From NCBI GenBank assembly GCA_017453205.1, contig JAFTKO010000022.1, forward strand, positions 1 to 38,966: a stretch of DNA of 38,966 bases. Direction: 5' to 3'. Shown one piece after another: positions 23,633-30,761 of the stretch. Position 1 is the stretch's first letter; every line of letters begins with the position of its first letter. Source of the stretch: Clostridia bacterium. Lineage in GTDB: Bacteria > Bacillota > Clostridia > Oscillospirales > CAG-272. A model generated the notes under the pieces. It was not told the origin of the DNA. It was given only the letters and a program-made list of their open reading frames with translations, and did no database searches. The translations under genes were made by a program, and so were the position numbers.

Positions 23633-23816
23633 AAATCTGCACCGATTTTTTCCTTGATTTACAAGGCTTTTCGGGGCTTTTGAGTCCAAAAACGATGCTT
23701 TCGGGTGCTCTCGTTCGCACTGTTTCCACGTAGTCCGAAGCTGTAGATAGTCAAAACTGTGGTCAACCACAAACTACCCACAAATCATCGCTACGGAAAC
23801 CTTTGCCGTCACTCCT
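23587..23816 (-). ncRNA. Candidate structured RNA with a tRNA-like 3' end
   Basis: A minus-strand promoter (23842-23870) and terminator (23438-23481) bracket about 400 nt with no convincing ORF. Within it, GGAGTGAC (23815-23808) can pair with GTCACTCC (23599-23592). The latter is followed by GACCA and preceded by a tRNA-like T-arm (GCAAG-TTCAAGT-CTTGT). The 3' 46 nt resemble the 3' half of a clostridial tRNA-Pro. Either this is a tRNA-like-ended RNA, or an old attachment-site copy of a tRNA-Pro 3' end. A tmRNA was considered, but no tag ORF ending in ALAA is visible. The complementarity could be chance. Confidence 0.3.
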
Positions 23817-23841
23817 GTGAAAAATCTTATTAACAAGAGCT

Positions 23842-23870
23842 ATTGTACCATGATTTTCTGCCTTCGTCAA
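23842..23870 (-). promoter_or_regulatory. Minus-strand promoter of the candidate RNA
   Basis: -35 TTGACG (23865-23870), 17-nt spacer, extended -10 TGG-TACAAT (23842-23847). It points away from the manganese catalase gene, into a region without a good ORF. Confidence 0.65.
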
Positions 23871-23927
23871 TATATTTTTCTTCACTTTGGGAAATAATAA
23901 CGGTGAATACAAAAAACGGAGGTATAT

Positions 23928-24590
23928 ATGTTCAAACACGAAAAACAGTTATTTCATCCCGTAGAGGTGGAAAGACCGAATCCGCAGTATGCCGTTTTGC
24001 TTCAGGAACAGCTTGGCGGCGGCAATGGCGAATTGAAGGCGGCTATGCAGTATATGTCTCAAAGCTTCAGAATCAAGGATCCCGAGATCAAAGATTTATT
24101 CCTTGATATTGCAGCTGAGGAGCTTGGTCATATGGAGATGGTAGCGCAGACCATCAATCTGCTCAATGGACACGACGTGGACGCAACCAAGGTGCAGGCA
24201 GGAGAGGTGCAAACGCACGTTCTGCTCGGGCTCAATCCCGGACTCATCAATTCTTCGGGATATTCTTGGACGGGCGATTACGTTACCGTGACGGGCGACC
24301 TGTGTGCTGACTTGCTCTCTAACATTGCATCGGAGCAAAGAGCAAAGGTCGTATATGAATATCTCTACCGTCAGATTGAGGATAAGAAGGTCAGAGAAAC
24401 CATTGATTTCCTTCTCAACCGTGAGGAAGCGCACAATCAGATGTTCCGTGATGCCTTCAACAAGGTACAGGAAACCGGCTCGAACCGTGACTTCGGTACG
24501 ACTAAAGCGGCGAAAATGTATTTCTCACTCTCAAATCCCGGACCCAATACTTTCGCTAACAATGAAACCCATGCGCCGTCCTTCAAATGA
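23928..24590 (+). CDS. cotJC: Manganese catalase (CotJC type)
   Basis: 220 residues, the length of spore-coat CotJC-type manganese catalases. Four-helix-bundle ligands of the dimanganese site are visible: E35 in NGELKAAMQY, E65/H68 in AAEELGHMEMV, a Glu in ASEQRAKVVYEYL, and the EEAH pair in NREEAHNQMF. It disproportionates hydrogen peroxide, complementing the superoxide reductase at 2.6 kb. CGGAGG lies 7-8 nt upstream of the ATG. The usual cotJA and cotJB partners are not next to it, so it may act as a stand-alone vegetative enzyme rather than a coat protein. It ends in ETHAPSFK, typical of the family. Confidence 0.93.
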   Translation: MFKHEKQLFHPVEVERPNPQYAVLLQEQLGGGNGELKAAMQYMSQSFRIKDPEIKDLFLDIAAEELGHMEMVAQTINLLNGHDVDATKVQAGEVQTHVLLGLNPGLINSSGYSWTGDYVTVTGDLCADLLSNIASEQRAKVVYEYLYRQIEDKKVRETIDFLLNREEAHNQMFRDAFNKVQETGSNRDFGTTKAAKMYFSLSNPGPNTFANNETHAPSFK

Positions 24591-24596
24591 ATATTC

Positions 24597-24668
24597 CAAA
24601 GTCACCGTCAAACAGTTTGGCGGTGATTTTACATATCAAAAATTGAGTCGCTGTAAGCAAAGAAAACG
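24597..24668 (-). repeat. Recurrent 3' element, copy 3
   Basis: Minus-strand tail AGCGACTCAATTTTTGAT with upstream CTTTGCTTAC, then a hairpin (TCACCG / CGGTGA around 24600-24625). It lies between the catalase gene and the flavodoxin operon; the hairpin may also end the catalase transcript. Confidence 0.5.
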
Positions 24669-24734
24669 CTCCTCGAAAAACATTTTTATTATTTGGAATC
24701 TTCAAATATAACATTGTTCAGCGCTAAAGATTAC

Positions 24735-24761
24735 GCCCTCGTTCCGAAATGGAGCGAGGGC
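24735..24761 (-). terminator. Hairpin at the 3' end of the flavodoxin operon
   Basis: GCCCTCGTTCC / GGAGCGAGGGC stem (one G-T pair) with a 5-nt loop, 20 nt beyond the flavodoxin stop codon. The following T-tract is weak, so termination is probable rather than certain. Confidence 0.55.
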
Positions 24762-24780
24762 TGTTACATTTATTCAAGTC

Positions 24781-25197
24781 TTATTTTGCAGAACTTAGGA
24801 TATGGGTAGCAAACTTTTTTGCGTCCCCAATATCCTTTTCATTCGGTCTGCCTTTGTGTACCTTTCCAAACTGACCTCTGCAATGGAACTCCTCGTCCGC
24901 AACTGCAACGCCGAGCTTGTCGGCTACTTTTGTTATGGGCTTTCTCATAGATTTCATCATCGCAGACGTGCCGAAGCAGACGATCTTGCCAATGTTGTCC
25001 TTGTTATCGGAGATGAAGCTTTTTACGGCATCATCCGCATCAAAAGCGTAATAAGAAGAACCGAGAAACAGGATATCTACCTTTTCGGTCAGCGGAGCGG
25101 TGATAGCATTTGCCTCGACAGATACCGTTTCTGCTATAGCATCAGCAAGCTTTTTCGTGTTACCCGAACGGGTGTAATAACGTATCGCAATATTCAT
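24781..25197 (-). CDS. Flavodoxin-family protein
   Basis: 138 residues from the ATG that follows GAGAGGT at 7 nt. The FMN phosphate loop is visible as RYYTRSGNTKKLADAI (T-x-S-G-N-T-x), followed by the flavin-flanking loops GSSYYAFDADD and CFGTSAMMKS. The length and loop pattern match short-chain flavodoxin-like electron carriers. It is the last gene of a radical SAM-nitroreductase-flavodoxin operon (16-nt gap), so it is a likely electron donor to one of its neighbours; radical SAM enzymes commonly use reduced flavodoxin. Confidence 0.85.
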   Translation of the reverse strand: MNIAIRYYTRSGNTKKLADAIAETVSVEANAITAPLTEKVDILFLGSSYYAFDADDAVKSFISDNKDNIGKIVCFGTSAMMKSMRKPITKVADKLGVAVADEEFHCRGQFGKVHKGRPNEKDIGDAKKFATHILSSAK

Positions 25198-25213
25198 AAT
25201 AGCACCTCTCAAT

Positions 25214-26017
25214 TTATATTTTGAATTTATAGGAAGCGATATATTCCATACCGTCTTTGTAAAGGATATTCGGCTCTTCGATCACAAACTCGGTGCTGAT
25301 GCCTTGCTCCTTTGCCGTAAGCTCAAAATGGCAAAGAGCAATGCCCATATCGATCTTCTGCATATCTATTCTGCCGCCGTTAAAGTTCTTGGAGCGTTGC
25401 AAATAGAAATGCACAATACCGTCCATAACTATAATGCGCCACGGCTGTTTGTTGACAGCAGACGGAGCAAGTCGTACCGTCTCGATCGGTAAGAACAGCT
25501 TTCCTGCCGCGTCGGCGGTCAAAGGCTGGTTAAAATTATTCCAAAATGCGATTTCCTCAAAGGAAAAACGGCTGTCAGCTTTCACACCCTTACGCATCAT
25601 CTTTTCCCGTACAGACATCTTCTTTGCGGGATATCCGAAAGGGCTGACACAAGGCATAACCTCATCCTCCGAAAGCTCCATCGCTTTTTCAAAAGCACCT
25701 CTGTCCATCGTGCCGCCGATCCATACCGTACCGATGCGGAGCGACTGTGCATAGAGCACCAGTTTTTCAAAGGCGTAGCCGAAGGCTTCGTTCAAATGCG
25801 GGGCATCCTTTATCTTTGCGCCAATATATAGATCGGTTCCTACAACTACGGGGCAACCCATTTTTGGGAGTAACTTGAATTCGATAGGAAGTCCGTAAGG
25901 GTTATCAATGGTTTCCATATAAGCGCACAGCTTTTCTTTGTCCGCCGCTGTCAGCTCCCGTCCGTCAAAGGTGCGGACACTTCGGCGTTCACGGACGAGC
26001 TTTTCCATATTATCCAT
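25214..26017 (-). CDS. Nitroreductase-family flavoprotein (TM1586-type)
   Basis: 267 residues with two half-domains of the nitroreductase fold. The N-terminal ERRSVRTFDGRELT carries the FMN-binding Arg/Ser; then IGGTMDRGAFEKAMEL, and in the second half RLAPSAVNKQPWRIIV, the flavin-contacting S-x-x-N-x-Q-P-W motif. This corresponds to the putative TM nitroreductase family (PF14512). It probably reduces a quinone, nitro or other electron-poor substrate with FMN. Its ATG overlaps the stop of the upstream radical SAM gene by 8 nt (ATGGATAA), indicating translational coupling. Confidence 0.85.
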   Translation of the reverse strand: MDNMEKLVRERRSVRTFDGRELTAADKEKLCAYMETIDNPYGLPIEFKLLPKMGCPVVVGTDLYIGAKIKDAPHLNEAFGYAFEKLVLYAQSLRIGTVWIGGTMDRGAFEKAMELSEDEVMPCVSPFGYPAKKMSVREKMMRKGVKADSRFSFEEIAFWNNFNQPLTADAAGKLFLPIETVRLAPSAVNKQPWRIIVMDGIVHFYLQRSKNFNGGRIDMQKIDMGIALCHFELTAKEQGISTEFVIEEPNILYKDGMEYIASYKFKI

Positions 26018-27113
26018 TCTGCTTGTTCCTTTCTATGATCGCTTCGACCTTATTCTTCTGCTCAAACAACACGCAACCGCCGATATGCTCACCCGTCAGA
26101 ATGCTCTCGTTTTGCAGAGCTCGGAACAGATCGGATTTCAGAGCCTCACGAAGCGAGGTTTCGCGCACGTTGATATCGGAATAGGGAGAGAACGGACACG
26201 GCTCAGCTCCGCCATGGGAGTTGATGTGGAAGAAGCCTCTGCCTGCCGCAAGACAACCGCCCGTGCTTTTTTCATCACCGGGAAAGGCAATGAATATCAT
26301 CTCGGGATAGGAAGCGCGAAGCTTTGCCATATTCTGCTCCATCAGAGCGCGATCCTCATCGGTGGGGGCAAGAGAAGCGGTGGACGCGCTGACGGGAACG
26401 TACTCTACATAGAATACGACCTTACAGCCGCGGCTATTCAGATCCTCCACGAAATCGCGGGAGAATACCTCTCCGAGATTTTCACGGGTGACGGTGACGG
26501 ATGCGCCGAAGATCAGATGATTTTTCAGCATCCTCTCCATACCGTCTATGAGCCTTCCGTATACGCCTTCGCCACGGCGGGAGTCGGTCTTTTCCTTGTG
26601 ACCTTCGATACTGAATACGGGAACGAGGTTGCGATGCTTTTCAAACAGAGAAAGATACGCATCGTCTATCATAGTTCCGTTGGTGAAGATCGGGAAAAGA
26701 ATTTCGGGAACGCTGCCTGCCGCGCTGATGACATCACGGCGAAGCATCGGCTCACCGCCCGCGAGAAGAATAAAGCTGATACCAAGCCCCTTCGCTTCGT
26801 TAAATATTTTCAGCCATTCGGCATCACTTAGCTGCTCGACAGGGGAGGAGTCACAGCAGGCTTGATTATGACGTGCGTAACAGCCCGCGCAATGAAGGTT
26901 ACAGCTGCTCGTGATGCTTGCGATCAAAAACGGCGGGATATGTTCGCCGTCTTTTTTTAGATCGGCACGGCGCTTTGCCGCTTCCTTTACGCTACGGCTG
27001 TATTTCATCATAAAAGCGCTTTCCTTCGGGTCTTTGAGGGTGGCGCGAAGAATGTTTTTTACAAGATTTTCAACCCCGTTTGAAAGGTATTTTGCGAGAT
27101 CAAAATTTTCCAA
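26010..27113 (-). CDS. Radical SAM protein with SPASM-like C-terminus
   Basis: 367 residues from a TTG that follows AGGAGG. The radical SAM cluster motif CNLHCAGC (CxxxCxxC) lies near residue 72-79, preceded by PPFLIASITSS; GGEPMLR is the SAM-binding motif. The C-terminal region has further cysteines (GGCLAAGRGFFHINSHGGAEPCPFSPYSD…GGCVLFEQ), like the auxiliary-cluster region of SPASM or twitch enzymes. Radical SAM/SPASM proteins often modify peptides or transfer groups on cofactors; the substrate here is unknown. First gene of the operon with nitroreductase and flavodoxin, under a perfect consensus promoter and divergent from a HxlR regulator. Confidence 0.85.
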   Translation of the reverse strand: MENFDLAKYLSNGVENLVKNILRATLKDPKESAFMMKYSRSVKEAAKRRADLKKDGEHIPPFLIASITSSCNLHCAGCYARHNQACCDSSPVEQLSDAEWLKIFNEAKGLGISFILLAGGEPMLRRDVISAAGSVPEILFPIFTNGTMIDDAYLSLFEKHRNLVPVFSIEGHKEKTDSRRGEGVYGRLIDGMERMLKNHLIFGASVTVTRENLGEVFSRDFVEDLNSRGCKVVFYVEYVPVSASTASLAPTDEDRALMEQNMAKLRASYPEMIFIAFPGDEKSTGGCLAAGRGFFHINSHGGAEPCPFSPYSDINVRETSLREALKSDLFRALQNESILTGEHIGGCVLFEQKNKVEAIIERNKQNG

Positions 27114-27146
27114 AACAAAAAATTCCTCCTAAATTACATTTTGCTC

Positions 27147-27175
27147 TTTACTTTACATTTGTTATCTGCTATAAT
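27147..27175 (+). promoter_or_regulatory. Promoter of the HxlR regulator operon
   Basis: -35 TTTACT (27147-27152), 17-nt spacer, extended -10 TGC-TATAAT (27170-27175). Its -10 overlaps that of the divergent radical SAM promoter. Confidence 0.6.
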
Positions 27176-27202
27176 TATACTATCAATAGGTGTGTCTGTC
27201 AA
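27174..27202 (-). promoter_or_regulatory. Consensus promoter of the radical SAM operon
   Basis: Minus strand: TTGACA (27197-27202), 17-nt spacer, TATAAT (27174-27179), a perfect sigma-A promoter. The two -10 boxes share two bases with the divergent promoter, so the polymerases compete and one bound regulator could control both sides. Confidence 0.85.
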
Positions 27203-27259
27203 TTACGCAATTTATTGTGAGTAAGTAAGAAAAAAGTGAGTTGAATGGAGGAATTACGT

Positions 27260-27583
27260 ATGTCTCATAGCCATAACTGTCCTTGTACCGAGGCGTGTCC
27301 GCTTCAGCGCGCGATGGAGATGATCGGAGGCAAGTGGAAGCTTGCAATCTTATGCTCTCTCAGCGTAGACGGAACGGTTCGTTATAACGAGCTTTTGCGC
27401 AAGGTCAAGGGTATTTCAAATACGATGCTTGCAAGATCCTTGCAGGAGCTTGAGATCGACGGACTCGTTCGCCGCTCGGAATATTTAGAGGTTCCCATCC
27501 GTGTGGAATACGAGGCAACTGATAAAGCAAAGGAGCTTGCTCCCATTCTTGTTCAGCTCGCACAGTGGGCTGCGAAGCAATAG
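27260..27583 (+). CDS. HxlR-family transcriptional regulator
   Basis: 107 residues from the ATG that follows GGAGG (an earlier in-frame ATG at 27245 overlaps that site). Family signature: CPLQRAMEMIGGKWKLAILCSL, then the winged helix RYNELLRKVKGISNTMLARSLQELEIDGLVRR. The N-terminal cluster of cysteines (CPCTEACPLQ, and one in ILCSL) could sense redox or electrophile stress, as in HypR/QorR-type members. Divergent from the radical SAM-nitroreductase-flavodoxin operon, which it probably regulates together with itself. Confidence 0.93.
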   Translation: MSHSHNCPCTEACPLQRAMEMIGGKWKLAILCSLSVDGTVRYNELLRKVKGISNTMLARSLQELEIDGLVRRSEYLEVPIRVEYEATDKAKELAPILVQLAQWAAKQ

Positions 27584-27627
27584 AAAACCGATAAGGAAGA
27601 ATTTTTGAAGTAAGATTGGAGTCATTT

Positions 27628-28560
27628 ATGGCAAAATACAAAATCAATAGAGAGTTCTTTCCGTTTTCGCATTTCACACCGCCCATCAGCGAGAAATTTC
27701 TCAAGATGGCTGTGCCTCATATGAAAACGCCGAAGTACATATGGAGGGACAAAGAGCTTGACGTGAGCCGTCACGAATTTGAAAGCTATGATGGAGAGAA
27801 GATCGAGTGCTTCTTAATCTCCCCAAAGGCACTGATCGGAAATGCTCCGTGTCTCATATACATTCACGGCGGCGGATTTGTGTTGGCGGCGGCAGGCTAT
27901 CATTACAAAAACGCTATGAGATATGCCAAAGAGGTCGGTTGTAAGGTCTTGTTCGTAAATTACAGGCTCGCGCCCAAGCATCCGCATCCTGTGTTCTTTG
28001 AGGATTGCTATGCGGCTATGTACTGGGCTTATGACAATGCAGATACGCTCGGCATTGATACCTCTCGCATCGGTATTGGCGGCGACAGCGCAGGCTCGAC
28101 ACTTGCCGTTGGTGTTTGTTTGATGGCGAGAGATCGGCAACACCCGATTAAATTCGCCTTTCAAATGCTACCGTATCCGTTCCTTGACGCAAGAAACAAC
28201 AGTGAGTCCTGTAAGAAATATATGGACACGCCTATGTGGAATTCAACGCTTTCAAGCCGAATCGCACCGATGACAAAGGTTGATAGGAATAATCCAAACT
28301 ACATTTATTACTCCCCGGTGGAAGCAGAGAGCTTTGAGGGGCTTCCTTCCGCATATATCGAAACCGCAGAATTTGACTGCCTTCACGATGATGGCATCCT
28401 ATATGCCGAAAAGCTTCGCGCGGCAGGTATAGAGGTTACTTTAAACGAAACACAAGGTACGATGCACGGCTTTGATATTATGCAAAAAGCGAAAACGTCT
28501 AAGGCAGCGCTTGAGGCGAGAATTGAGTTTATGAAAAGGTGTTTTCTCACCGATAAATAA
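27628..28560 (+). CDS. Alpha/beta hydrolase (hormone-sensitive-lipase type esterase)
   Basis: 310 residues. The oxyanion motif HGGGF, the nucleophile elbow GIGGDSAGS (Ser), an acid residue in AEFDCLHDDG, and the catalytic His in GTMHGF together define a family-IV (Abhydrolase_3) carboxylesterase. No signal peptide, so cytoplasmic. The start is the ATG 6 nt after TTGGAG. It follows the HxlR gene by 44 nt on the same strand and may share its transcript. The substrate, probably a short-chain or acetyl ester, is not deducible. Confidence 0.9.
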   Translation: MAKYKINREFFPFSHFTPPISEKFLKMAVPHMKTPKYIWRDKELDVSRHEFESYDGEKIECFLISPKALIGNAPCLIYIHGGGFVLAAAGYHYKNAMRYAKEVGCKVLFVNYRLAPKHPHPVFFEDCYAAMYWAYDNADTLGIDTSRIGIGGDSAGSTLAVGVCLMARDRQHPIKFAFQMLPYPFLDARNNSESCKKYMDTPMWNSTLSSRIAPMTKVDRNNPNYIYYSPVEAESFEGLPSAYIETAEFDCLHDDGILYAEKLRAAGIEVTLNETQGTMHGFDIMQKAKTSKAALEARIEFMKRCFLTDK

Positions 28561-28590
28561 GAATTTGTTTTAACAAAGGAGTAGATTACT

Positions 28591-28983
28591 ATGAAAGAAG
28601 CGTATGATTTTTTAAGGAATTGCGGCACTTTTTACATTGCAACAGAGGAAAACGGTCAACCTCATGTTAGACCATTTGGGGCAATAAGTGATTTTGAGGG
28701 AAGGATATATATAGAAACGAATAATCAGAAAAAAGTATATCAACAATTGGTAAAGAACGGAAAAGTTGAGATTTGTGGTATGCATGATGGTAAATGGATA
28801 CGAATAGAGGGGACAGTTAAGGAGGATTTGCGACGTGAAGCAAGGGTGGCAATGTTGGAAGATAACCCATCACTCAAAAGCTTGGCTTCTCCTGATAACG
28901 GTACAATGACTGTTTTCTATTTTGACGATGGAGCAGCAACGATTTATTCATTTACGGAAGCGCCCAAAGTTATTAAATTATAA
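28591..28983 (+). CDS. Pyridoxamine 5'-phosphate oxidase-like FMN protein
   Basis: 130 residues of the split-barrel flavin-binding fold: FLRNCGTFYIATEENGQPHVRPFGA, RIYIETNNQKKVYQQLVKNGKVEICG, WIRIEGTVKED. These are the motifs of the small PNPOx-like family that bind FMN or F420. It probably acts as a flavin reductase or binder rather than in vitamin B6 synthesis. AAAGGAG lies 9-10 nt upstream. Codon use is more AT-rich than in the preceding genes, suggesting a different origin, but the close spacing (30 nt) places it in the same operon. Confidence 0.88.
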   Translation: MKEAYDFLRNCGTFYIATEENGQPHVRPFGAISDFEGRIYIETNNQKKVYQQLVKNGKVEICGMHDGKWIRIEGTVKEDLRREARVAMLEDNPSLKSLASPDNGTMTVFYFDDGAATIYSFTEAPKVIKL

Positions 28984-29026
28984 TTTTTAAAGACAGTTGC
29001 ATAAATTCCAATTTGACGAGGTAATT

Positions 29027-29335
29027 ATGGCAAGCAGCAAAGAATATTTAGAATTTGTATTGGATCAATATAGCAGTCTTTCTGCTCGTGCTATGATGGG
29101 AGAATATGTGCTGTATTACGGTGACAAGGTTGTTGGCGGTATCTACGATAACCGCTTACTTGTCAAACCTACACCGTCTGCGGTTGCATTGATGCGCGAA
29201 GCACCGAGAGAACTCCCATACGAAGGTGCAAAAGAAATGCTCCTTGTAGAAGATATTGAGGATAGAGATTTCTTGAACAAACTATTCGAGTCGATGTACG
29301 AAGAACTGCCCGAAGCAAAACAGAAGAAGAGATGA
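29027..29335 (+). CDS. TfoX/Sxy N-terminal domain protein
   Basis: 102 residues from the ATG following GAGGT. It matches the TfoX N-terminal fold: SKEYLEFVLDQYSSL, then SARAMMGEYVLYYGDKVVGG, YDNRLLVKPTPSAVALM. In proteobacteria the family regulates competence; stand-alone Firmicute members have no defined role. Four-base ATGA overlap with the next gene shows translational coupling. Confidence 0.85.
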   Translation: MASSKEYLEFVLDQYSSLSARAMMGEYVLYYGDKVVGGIYDNRLLVKPTPSAVALMREAPRELPYEGAKEMLLVEDIEDRDFLNKLFESMYEELPEAKQKKR

Positions 29336-29658
29336 ATTGTTGTAAAAAAGAAGCATTTGAGATTATAAAGGAATACGATCCGATGCCACAAAATTCCGAC
29401 GGCAGTATTAGATGGTTTTTGTACCGTTGGGACGACGGCAAAAACGGAGTGCGTCGCCTTGTTCGTTGCCGAAAGTGCGGTTCACTGTATTTGGTGCAGG
29501 CGTATCATCTCCATAAATTCTCCGAGCAGAAGAACACTTTGTTCGAGGATTATTATTTGGTCAAGGATCAACGTGAGGCGGATTATCTCAACAGGACCTA
29601 TACAGGTATTCAGTTAGAGCATTCAATGATATCGGCGTTCAAGCTTAGTGAACCGTAA
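29332..29658 (+). CDS. Hypothetical protein with a zinc-ribbon-like CxxC
   Basis: 108 residues, start codon overlapping the stop of the TfoX-like gene (ATGA). It opens MNCCKKEAFEIIKEYDPMPQ, has a WFLYRWDDGKNGVRRLVRC segment, a RCRKCGS knuckle and HLHKFSE, which could make a single zinc site (two Cys, two His). The rest is acidic, with aromatic residues. No named family was recognised; the tight coupling supports that it is real and functionally linked to the TfoX-like protein. Confidence 0.65.
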   Translation: MNCCKKEAFEIIKEYDPMPQNSDGSIRWFLYRWDDGKNGVRRLVRCRKCGSLYLVQAYHLHKFSEQKNTLFEDYYLVKDQREADYLNRTYTGIQLEHSMISAFKLSEP

Positions 29659-29745
29659 TAGCAACAGACAGTTACTTGCAGGCTCCGGCAATCTATGGTA
29701 ATCAAAATCCAATTTGTCGAGCAGATAGCAACAGCGAGTTGCTTG
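29659..29745 (+). promoter_or_regulatory. Two operator-like inverted repeats upstream of the XRE regulator
   Basis: TAGCAACAGaCaGTTaCTTG (29659-29678) and TAGCAACAGCGAGTTGCTTG (29726-29745) are 20-bp direct copies. Each is an inverted repeat AGCAAC-N5-GTTGCT (the first with one mismatch). The second overlaps the -35 box, a typical place for autorepression. Confidence 0.55.
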
Positions 29746-29771
29746 TCAAAGCTGACCGTCAGTGGTATAAT
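29743..29771 (+). promoter_or_regulatory. Promoter of the XRE regulator gene
   Basis: -35 TTGTCA (29743-29748), 17-nt spacer, -10 TATAAT (29766-29771), 30 nt upstream of the start codon. Confidence 0.75.
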
Positions 29772-29801
29772 ATAATCACAACTGATGAAGGTGGTGATTT
29801 T

Positions 29802-30464
29802 ATGGAAACGAAGGATATAATCTTTGAACTCAGAACGAAAAAAGGACTCTCTCAAGAAGAGCTTGCGGAAAAGGTATTTGTGACAAGACAGGCAGTTTCC
29901 CGATGGGAAACCGGCGAAACGATACCGAACACAGAAACTCTCAAACTGCTGTCACAACTGTTTGACATGTCGATCAATACGCTTCTCGGCTCGCCGCGTC
30001 AGCTGATCTGTCAATGCTGCGGTATGCCGCTTGAAGATTCTAACATCAGTAAGGAAATTGATGGCTTTTTCAACGAGGAATACTGCAAATGGTGCTATGC
30101 CGACGGTGAGTACACCCTTGATATCTGGAAGCGATATGCTGAAATTGGTGGAAAAGAAAAGCTCGAAGAATTTAAACAACAGCTGATTCACGAATTCAAC
30201 ACGCTTTTACATATCGAAGGATTGCCCAAGGTAGAGAATTTAAACGTGCTGTCAGGTGAATTTATTAATATGGAATACACTCTCCCTAACGGAGAAAAAG
30301 TGAAATTCCTTGACGATAAGCAGACTTATCTCGGCAGTCAGCTCGAAAGCGAATTCGGCGGTGACAGATGCTTTGGCATCGTAGCCAATATGGACTTTAT
30401 TCTCATAGCTACTTATGAAGCCAACGGAGAGAATCCCGAGCTTGTGATTTATAAGAAAAGATAA
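29802..30464 (+). CDS. XRE-family regulator with a zinc-ribbon domain
   Basis: 220 residues from the ATG after GGTGGTGA. Residues about 1-63 are a Cro/CI helix-turn-helix (LRTKKGLSQEELAEKVFVTRQAVSRWETGETIPNTETL). Residues about 67-105 are a zinc ribbon of the type found in small MATE- or XRE-associated proteins (ICQCCGMPLED … EEYCKWCYADGEYT, four cysteines in two CxxC pairs). The last 100 residues (…NGEKVKFLDDKQTYLGSQLES…) form an uncharacterised ligand-binding-like domain. Operator-like repeats at its own promoter suggest autoregulation; the target genes are not evident. Confidence 0.85.
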   Translation: METKDIIFELRTKKGLSQEELAEKVFVTRQAVSRWETGETIPNTETLKLLSQLFDMSINTLLGSPRQLICQCCGMPLEDSNISKEIDGFFNEEYCKWCYADGEYTLDIWKRYAEIGGKEKLEEFKQQLIHEFNTLLHIEGLPKVENLNVLSGEFINMEYTLPNGEKVKFLDDKQTYLGSQLESEFGGDRCFGIVANMDFILIATYEANGENPELVIYKKR

Positions 30465-30468
30465 CGCA

Positions 30469-30512
30469 GAGGGCTGACGGAAAACAACCGTCAGCCCTCA
30501 AAATTTGAATCG
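30469..30512 (-). repeat. Recurrent 3' element, copy 4, with perfect hairpin
   Basis: Minus-strand tail GCGATTCAAATTTTGAG then a perfect 12-bp stem GAGGGCTGACGG / CCGTCAGCCCTC. On the plus strand this hairpin starts right after the XRE regulator stop and may end its transcript, but no strong T-run follows. Confidence 0.6.
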
Positions 30513-30646
30513 CAGAAAAGAGATTTTCAAAAAGCACTCCAAGAAAGCCCGTAAAAACGTTCAAAACCGGTGTCTTGTGCCGAAACAAAACGTTTTTGCA
30601 AAAAACTGTGGTCTTTTTTGAAAACGCAAAATGGACATAAAAAACA

Positions 30647-30709
30647 AAAAATCAGTCCTAATCTTGCGAAAAGGACTGATTTTTAGTGCATAAAGCACAT
30701 TTTTTGGTC
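30647..30709. terminator. Convergent terminator region
   Basis: AAAAATCAGTCCT / AGGACTGATTTTT 13-bp stem (30647-30659 with 30672-30684), A-rich before and T-rich after, thus bidirectional. It is followed by GTGC-ATAAA-GCAC and TTTTTT (30685-30704). It separates the XRE gene from the oppositely oriented recombinase. The 30513-30646 stretch holds nothing recognisable. Confidence 0.75.
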
Positions 30710-30761
30710 GCAATAATCGAAGCTAAATTGAACACCTGAAAAGAGAGGGTTGAGTCATGGT

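Noticed and set aside
23483-23770. 95-codon minus-strand frame over the candidate RNA/attachment region
   Set aside because: It has no ribosome site and a poor composition, and part of it is simply translated tRNA-like sequence (VDAASSSLVTPT). It looks like a false ORF.
23587-23816. Canonical tmRNA (ssrA)
   Set aside because: The conserved tmRNA 5' sequence and a tag ORF ending in ALAA are missing, although the 3' end is tRNA-like.
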